From positions 153,239 to 217,238 of the forward strand of contig NW_019775440.1 in NCBI RefSeq assembly GCF_001039355.2: a stretch of DNA of 64,000 nucleotides, read 5' to 3'. The position numbers and the translations under genes are program-made. Shown here one piece after another: positions 58,101-64,000 of this stretch (the first letter of the stretch is position 1; the number at the start of each line of letters is the position of its first letter). The notes beneath the pieces were generated by a model. The model saw nothing but the letters and a program-made list of their open reading frames with translations, searched no databases and had not been told where the DNA came from. The stretch is from Lingula anatina. Lineage: Eukaryota > Brachiopoda > Lingulata > Lingulida > Lingulidae.

Positions 58101-61100
58101 CAAGTATCCATATACAGACTGCTGTGCTTCAAGTAACTATTACAGTGAATTGGTTGATACAGAATACGTTCAAGTGAGGAAATGTCCCGGGGGCTACTTT
58201 ATTTACAGCTTTCCCACTCTACAAAGCACATGTAACAGAGTTTTCTGTGGAGGTATTTATGATTAATCTTAAGAGTAGTAATAGCAATGTTTTAAAGTTA
58301 AACATAAGTAGTCCTCATTGTTATTGTCAGTATTTCAAATGACGGGTGATTCTTTTTTTATTAATTCTGAAAATTCCCTTAACTCCAACTTCAAGCTTTA
58401 TTTAAATCTAATAAATACTTAAAGTGCTTTTGTCTTGGAAAAATTTCAGTTAAAGACACACGTGACCCCTGCCTTGATGCCAATTGCACACATGGCTGCG
58501 TTACTAAGTATGGACAAGCACAGTGCACATGTCCGAATGATGTTTTAAAATCTGACGCAAGAGATATCTGTGGTACATGTGAATTCTAGTATTTGGCTAG
58601 TAGAGTTACATGTTAGTACAGTTACATGGGTTTACGTAGAATCATATACGATACCAGGTAGAGACAACTTGTTTCTTACAGTGACATTTACTCTGAATTT
58701 CGTTCCAGCTGAAGGTTATCTATTGCTAGTTTTCTCACATATCCTGATATCCAGCTTGTTCTGAACTTTAACCGGCAAACGTGCCATTGTCCTGGCTTAT
58801 CACCAGAAATTTGAGAAAAAATTTCTCTTGCCTCGTATGTGGTAACAACGAATCACACGAAGAGAACGTGTGTTGTGAATGGTCATTTATTTTTCTGCTA
58901 ATTTCATTACAAATAAAAACAGACACCATACACAAGTATATACTGAAGAGTTTATTAAGCTAACTCTACAACAATAGGGAGCTTTCAAAACTAAAAATTA
59001 TATACTGAAGTAAAAAAACTGTGACTGTTTCCTGTACTACTATATATAGTATATTTGTTTTGCAGTTAACCCATGTTCACACGAAAACGGTGGATGCAGC
59101 CATATCTGTAATAAGACAGAAACCGGCAGCAGAGTATGTTCCTGTCCTAACGGTATGGAGTTGTCATCAGATGGGAAAACATGCGGTATGTCGTTCTAAT
59201 CTCATTTTTAATGTCTAAAAAGAAGCGGCTATAGAGGACACTGTACTTGAATAGTGTTGTAATGTAATTAAATTATTTTCAAGTGCATGGTGTCATTTGA
59301 AAGCGCAATGTCAGCTACATGTACGTGTTTTGAATACTGCTTCTAACTACTGTATTTAAAAAAGCATTTAATAAGTAGTGTTCTTTACTTGAATACACTT
59401 TCCAGTGGATCCCTGCTTGAAATACAGAGTGCTTGACCAGGAATGGCGAAACGTTCGATACTCAGCTGATCAGAAATACCGTGATGAATTCGTCAGCTGG
59501 GAAGGCTGGTACAGATTTCAAGGACAAGCTGGAAATAAGATGGCAGACACCGTATGTAATAAAAGCAAAGGCATATTTTTCTTCGCTTAGGGTTGGAGCT
59601 ATCACGTTTCGATAAGGTACCCTCTTCTCCTTCCTGCAAAACAGCATAACGGGAAATGGGACAAATGCAAGCAATTTCCCATCCCCTTCAACAGATTTAC
59701 AGATTTCCCGCTAGTTACACAAATATCTTTTAAAATACTGCAGGTACTGTTGTCCTTGATTTTCGTTGTTCATATACTTATTTTGTCGAGGTTGCTATCG
59801 ACAAATCCACTGGGAACAAACGCCCAATCATGATAACAGTATGTCTGTTCTCATCTTCTCATTAATAACCTCCGCCAAGGAGGTTATGTTTTCACCCCTG
59901 TTTGTCTGTCTGTTTGTTTGTTTGTTTGTCATCAAAATAACTCCAAAAGTTATGGACCCAATTGTGATGAAATTTTCAGAAACTGTCAGAAGTGGGCCAT
60001 GAAAGAGAGTGAAGAGGTGATCCGGATCAATAATCAATAATAATCAAAAATCGCTACCTTGGCGGAGGTCTGCGCTCTCGGAGTGCTTTTCTAGTTAATT
60101 TTCAAACCGAGAGTCAGTCGTGGGAATTGCTTCAAAATTAGTTCAAATAAGTAACAACATATCTTGCATCTTTGTTTACATATTAATAACTAGAAAAGCT
60201 CTCAGAAATATGCTATTTCTTAATTCATTTACTACTACAAGTACGTGGGATATGTGGCAAAATGTCATTATTTATCTGTTTGTCCCTTAGTGTCCAACAT
60301 ATAATCATTGTGGTGGAAATTACCCCATGTGGCTGACTGGCGGTCATCCGAACATAATAGATGGCATTGTGGAGCGCAAGATTTGTACCAGAAAAAGTTC
60401 ATCTAGCTCCACAGAGAGCCGGTATTGCTGCCCATCTGACAACTACTTTACCTTTGATGTTGCAAAGGTGAAAAAATGTCCTGGAGGATATTTTGTGTAC
60501 AAACTTCCGTATCTCCAGTTTTGGTACAATCGAGTCTTCTGTGGTGGTAGGTTTTCAGTCAATTGAATATTGGTAGTCAGAATGGACAATGGCGTTTATG
60601 CCATCAGTGACTGAATTCATGGTCAGAACTCCAAAGGAGTGTTGCATGTAGTATTATCAGTACCATGTATCAGATTTGATAATTCAAATAGTATTGCCGG
60701 TGTATCGAAACTTAGGGTCCGTGTAACAGAAAGTTCGCCCTTCATATTATTATAATGGTTAGCTTTATTTTGGCCTAGGTGGGTCAAAATCTAGGGCGAG
60801 GCTCACCTGTACAAATGGATGGGAAGCGGTCTCTCTAGCACGGGGGACTCTCTGTCACGTGACACGGCACTAATTATCCACGTTGACATTTTATGTAGTA
60901 TTTTAAACACAATGATTCCACTTTGATATTTTGTATAATATTTGGGCACCAATATTTCTTATATTCCACCCTTCCAGCCACAGACACAAGCGATCCCTGC
61001 ATGAACAGCACGTGTACTGGTGGCTGTGAGAATCAAGACGGCGTAGCACAATGCACATGTCCGACTGGTCTGAGTTTGGCAACTGATGGAAGAACGTGCT

Positions 61101-64000
61101 GTAAGTTCTGTAAAATGCCTGAATGTGAATCCTCTGTATTTATGTGTTCAGTTGTGTAATATTCTGTTGCAATATATGTCAAATATACACACAAACAGCT
61201 CTTCTGTCTGTAGTGAGCACTAAGATTATCCATATACATGTACTGTATGGGCCTAAAGATGCCGTAAGAGAAAAACTCGTGAAACATAGTGTTTTATTTC
61301 AGTATCGGCGTGTGAAATCAACAATGGCGGTTGCAGTCACATATGTAGGAGCAATGAGAGTAACGCTAACGGTGCCTCATGCAGTTGTCCACATCATCTT
61401 GTACTGGCTGTAGATGGAGCAACTTGTGGTAAGTTTGAGGCCACTGCATTTCATATAACCTCCAACAAAATCGAATCATCCAAGTGGAAAGCGTTTAGTA
61501 CCTACAATGAAAAACTACGTAGCCCCTCAGGGGCCCTCTTTTTTTATCTCGAGCACTCGATTTACTATCTCGAGCGCTCGACTTACTATCTCGAGCGCCC
61601 CACTTACTAACTTACCCGAGTTAGTAAGTCGGGCGCTCGAGATAGAGTAAGCCGGGCGCTCGAGATAAGAGGGAGGTTTCGCTATCCCGGCGCGCTGATA
61701 ATTTGAAGAAATTGCGTATAACGTCATCACTTTTTGCGCTTGTTTTCGCATTCTCGTTGACGGATTCCGAGAACCTTGCGCTGGATGTCGGAGCGCTGAT
61801 CGAGAAAGGCCAATCTTTGGGACTCAGTAAAGACAAAGACCGTGAACTTGTAAAACAGGTGGAAGTGATTAGAAAACGGGCCTTGGAAAGAATGGCAAAT
61901 AAGGGTAGGCTTTTTAGCATTTTCCTATTCATCCCTATTAGCAAAAACAGATAAAGACCAAAAATATACCACTCAAAAGCAGCACAGCCTAGGGGTTTAA
62001 GTTATTTTTTAAATAATAGGTGGCGCGTGACCAAAAATTTTGCATAAATCTGAATAATTCTGCCAGATTTCTCGGGTCGAGAATGCGAAACCCTGTATGG
62101 CCAGGTAGGCCCCGGGATCGGGAACGAGAATTGTTCTCGGCGGGCTAGTTCTCGGGCCGGGAGAGTGAAACCTCCCTAGTAAGTCGGGCGCTCGAGATAG
62201 TAAGTTGAGCGCTCGAGATAAAACAAATTTGAGTGACCCCTGCGGGGCTCCGTAAAAAGCGGTTGCTTTGCAATCATCATAATCATTCAATTGCCACCCT
62301 GAGTTCTACAGGTCACTGGAAACTCACGTCACTATCAGCATGCCTCTGTGCTTTTCAGAAACAGACAAAAGGTAACACAGGTTAGTTTCCAGAGACTCTT
62401 GAATTACAAGGTGATAAAGGCTCGTAGACCAACTTACAACTGTTGCAGGACAAACATTTTGTCTTTGACAAATTCAAGCAATCCCCTTGAGGTTACGTTG
62501 TAATGCTTTAAAAAAGTATCAAAGATCAAGACCAAGCCGTTACAAAGTACGGAAGACCAAAGTACAGTTTATCTCCAGTGGCGGATTTAGGGGGGGGGGG
62601 TCGGGGGGGGGGGGTCCTTCAATTTCGGAAAAGCCAATGGACCCCTCTTACATTAAATTTTAACTAGCTGAATCATAGTTCTAAACGCCCACTATAAAAC
62701 CATATGAAGGGCCCCGAAACCGACGCCAAGGGGTTGGGGGTGTCTGCTTCGCATCGGCGGACCCCCCTTCAAATAATCCTGGATCCGCCCCTGATCTCTG
62801 ATTTTGTGCGAAAGATCTACATGAGAAACAATTGAAATCCACGTTGGAAGAACATAAACGTCTTTGTGGGATCTTAGGGAAGATGCTGCTTTACAAAAAT
62901 TTGGATCTTGATTTTATTTAGTTTCACCATGCTTGTACAACAATGGTGGATGCAGTCATTTTTGTACAGACGATGGCCAAGGTGACGTAACCTGCAAATG
63001 CCCTGCAAGTTTGATTTTAGGACGAGACAACAACACATGTAGTGAGTAACGCAAATGATAATGACATTTATCCGTGTTTGGTGCCAGTTAAGAAAGCCTG
63101 GTGTTAAATTTTTACTTTTCTTTATGTGTTTTGTAAATTGCAAAATTATCCTATATATGCTAGTTTGAAGTGAATGAAAATTATGGGGGTTGTCAATTTA
63201 AGGTGGAATATGTCAGAAGGAACCAGGCAAAATATTTCACAACTACTCAGGTTAAGAGCAGATTCATTGAACTTCCACTGCTGTGTAGGCAAGCAAGGAT
63301 GAAGCATAAACCTTTTTATTGCAGTTTCTACTTGCAACATCAACAATGGCGGCTGTAGCCATTATTGTAATGAAAGCGATAATGGTGCCATCTGCATTTG
63401 TCCTCCTGGGTGGGAACTTGGCGACGACAAGTTGACCTGTGGTAAGAAAACTTACCTTTTGGTGGTAGCTTAGGGGCCGTTTACATGTACACAAAAGTGA
63501 GTCGACCTAGCTAATGCGCACTAGCCTTATGGGAACTCTCGTTGAATGCAGTCAGATAAACAGACTAAAACACCAACATACTCGTATAATCACCAGCTTC
63601 CATATCATCTACTCAACGCCAGGCGGCGTGTTAGTCTGTTAGTCTGATTGCATTAATTGAGAGTCCCTGTGAAAATAGTGGGTAAAGCTAGGTCTACAAA
63701 ACTCATTGTGAACGGTCCCTAATACACACTTTCGACGTCAATTTCGGTCAGATGTCTTCAGCAGCATTTCATCTTTTTGGTACAAAATAAAACATTGTAT
63801 GTGTATGAGTGCGGGCATCTGTGCGATTATTTTAAATAAATAATAGTAATATTTTCTTTTCTGTCACCTTTACCCTCCAGATCAAGATGCAGATGAATGT
63901 AAAAGCAACCCTTGTTCTCAAAACGCCACATGTATCAACACACCTGGCTCATACCAGTGCGTATGTAACAAGGGTTTCGAGGGCGATGGTGTGGTATGCA
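55141..64000 (+). CDS. Gene 4: two-D8C, multi-EGF secreted protein, paralogue of gene 2 (3' end beyond window)
   Basis: Exons: 55141-55198 (signal peptide [16 protein letters not shown]), 55938-56080 and 57988-58252 (D8C-1), 58450-58572 and 59066-59185 (EGF1-2), 59406-59551 and 60291-60546 (D8C-2), 60978-61100, 61303-61428, 62922-63041, 63325-63441 (EGF3-6), 63881 to the window edge (calcium-binding EGF, cut off). About 572 codons are present, in the same order and phases as gene 2, so the dibasic linker and the C-terminal domain are expected downstream. D8C-1 has all ten cysteines (LHFCDV and TCNRVFC), unlike gene 2; D8C-2 lacks the same two (DEFVSW and YNRVFC). Introns hold a palindromic MITE, a minisatellite and other elements. 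Confidence 0.87.
56453..56562. mobile_element. Palindromic MITE with CCCAG ends
   Basis: 110-bp near-perfect foldback: ACCCAGAAAACACG...CGTGTTTGCTGGGT with inner arms GTTCGGATCACGTGGCTA / TAGCCACGTGATCCGAAC. Its CCCAGCA-type ends resemble those of the palindrome at 39426-39530. In the gene 4 intron between the D8C-1 exons. Confidence 0.88.
56542..56939. repeat. 199-bp direct tandem duplication
   Basis: 56542-56740 is repeated at 56741-56939 with about one mismatch (AACTCCTTCG / AATTCCTTCG). The left edge lies in the arm of the palindromic MITE and the right edge inside the left end of a TTAA-type MITE. Confidence 0.92.
56936..57225. mobile_element. TTAA-type MITE, diverged and right-truncated copy
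   Basis: Begins TTAAAGGGATAAC and shares CCCATACTTACCAATGGTTA and GGAGGTCACGTGGTC with the element at 13619-13956. The right terminal repeat is absent, and a minisatellite begins shortly after. Confidence 0.8.
57255..57611. repeat. Minisatellite, about 30-bp unit, about 11 copies
   Basis: Degenerate repeats of the type TTCCCAAACCCCTCTGTACC ACCACCTAC. Because 30 is a multiple of three, frames on both strands stay open (proline-rich on plus, glycine-rich on minus), so these are not taken as genes. Located in the intron splitting D8C-1 of gene 4. Confidence 0.9.
59861..60100. mobile_element. Inverted-repeat dispersed element (CCTCCGCCAAGG type)
   Basis: CCTCCGCCAAGGAGGTTATG near the left edge is inverted relative to CCTTGGCGGAGG at the right (60060). 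It includes a (GTTT)n stretch and AAAGTTATGGACCCAATTGT. Ends TTAATAACC / CTAGTTAATT. From memory this is a dispersed repeat of marine invertebrate genomes; its class is not assigned here. Confidence 0.6.
61517..62253. mobile_element. Element with 19-bp inverted ends, CTCGAGCGCTCGA arrays and an internal exon-like frame
   Basis: Ends ACGTAGCCCCTCAGGGGCC and GACCCCTGCGGGGCTCCGT are inverted to each other (16 of 19 match). Near each edge are repeated ATCTCGAGCGCTCGACTTAC motifs in both orientations. Between them, 61703-61903 encodes [20 protein letters not shown], then a charged helix, and ends at a GTAGGC donor-like site. It could be a retroelement gag fragment or a captured exon. It interrupts the gene 4 intron between EGF4 and EGF5. 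Confidence 0.6.
62576..62793. mobile_element. Short inverted-repeat transposon (GGCGGATCC ends)
   Basis: CAGTGGCGGATTTAGG and CCTGGATCCGCCCCTG form terminal inverted repeats, flanked by ATCTC on both sides. Internal poly-G runs. Similar ends occur at about 30545 and 30705 in gene 2, so the family is multicopy. Confidence 0.65.

Noticed and set aside
21961-64000. Annotation as uromodulin or GP2 orthologues
   Set aside because: D8C and EGF modules match that superfamily, but no ZP module or membrane/GPI anchor is present and a different C-terminal domain is used. I therefore give no gene symbol.
1-64000. tRNA, rRNA, CRISPR or prokaryotic operon features
   Set aside because: Looked for by eye on both strands and not found. 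The window is intron-rich animal DNA with short dispersed repeats only.

Overview
This is a eukaryotic, metazoan window. It is AT-rich, with small exons separated by long introns and GT-AG splice sites. It carries degenerate animal-type transposons (LINE, Penelope-like, Tc1, many foldback MITEs) and genes for secreted, disulfide-rich multidomain proteins. The families (uromodulin/GP2/OIT3-like D8C plus EGF modules, small secreted EF-hand proteins) suggest a marine invertebrate. My tentative guess is an anthozoan cnidarian (coral or sea anemone); a mollusc or cephalochordate is not excluded. No prokaryotic features, tRNA, rRNA or CRISPR were seen.

1-21.3 kb: a tandem array of a small secreted EF-hand gene. 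Copy 1 (336-3478) lacks its first exon, which lies upstream of the window. Copy 2 (6977-15158) is complete: six exons, 160 codons, signal peptide and three EF-hand loops. The 3' half of copy 2 then reappears at 15250-18363 and again from 18365. Each restart is marked by a single N, and the variant pattern shows that the middle block is an alternative haplotype spliced into the assembly rather than a new gene. Introns and flanks hold a TTAA-flanked MITE, a Penelope-like 3' fragment and a recurrent flanking repeat.

21.9-64 kb: four paralogous genes arranged as two head-to-head pairs: gene 1 (-, 21961-28159), gene 2 (+, 28409-44693), gene 3 (-, 49097-54906), gene 4 (+, 55141 to beyond the window end). 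I resolved their exons base by base. The summed coding lengths are whole numbers of codons for genes 1, 2 and 3 (547, 756 and 543 residues). Genes 1 and 3 encode signal peptide - D8C - 4 EGF - calcium-binding EGF - dibasic linker - an unrecognised C-terminal domain of about 185 residues with 10 conserved cysteines. Gene 2 encodes the same plan preceded by an extra D8C-EGF-EGF block, and gene 4 follows it as far as the window allows. There is no ZP domain, transmembrane segment or GPI-type tail, so the products are probably secreted. Each divergent pair shares a compact promoter of about 240 bp with conserved blocks, including a CCAAT box. The pair, together with its 3' flank, has been duplicated in tandem with a period of about 27 kb.

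The most notable points are the unrecognised C-terminal domain in place of ZP, the perfectly covarying cysteine pair across the six D8C modules, the duplicated bidirectional promoter, and the assembly artefact in the EF-hand array. The stretch 44.7-49.1 kb separates the pairs; it holds a degenerate LINE and a possible two-exon C-terminal fragment of another gene.
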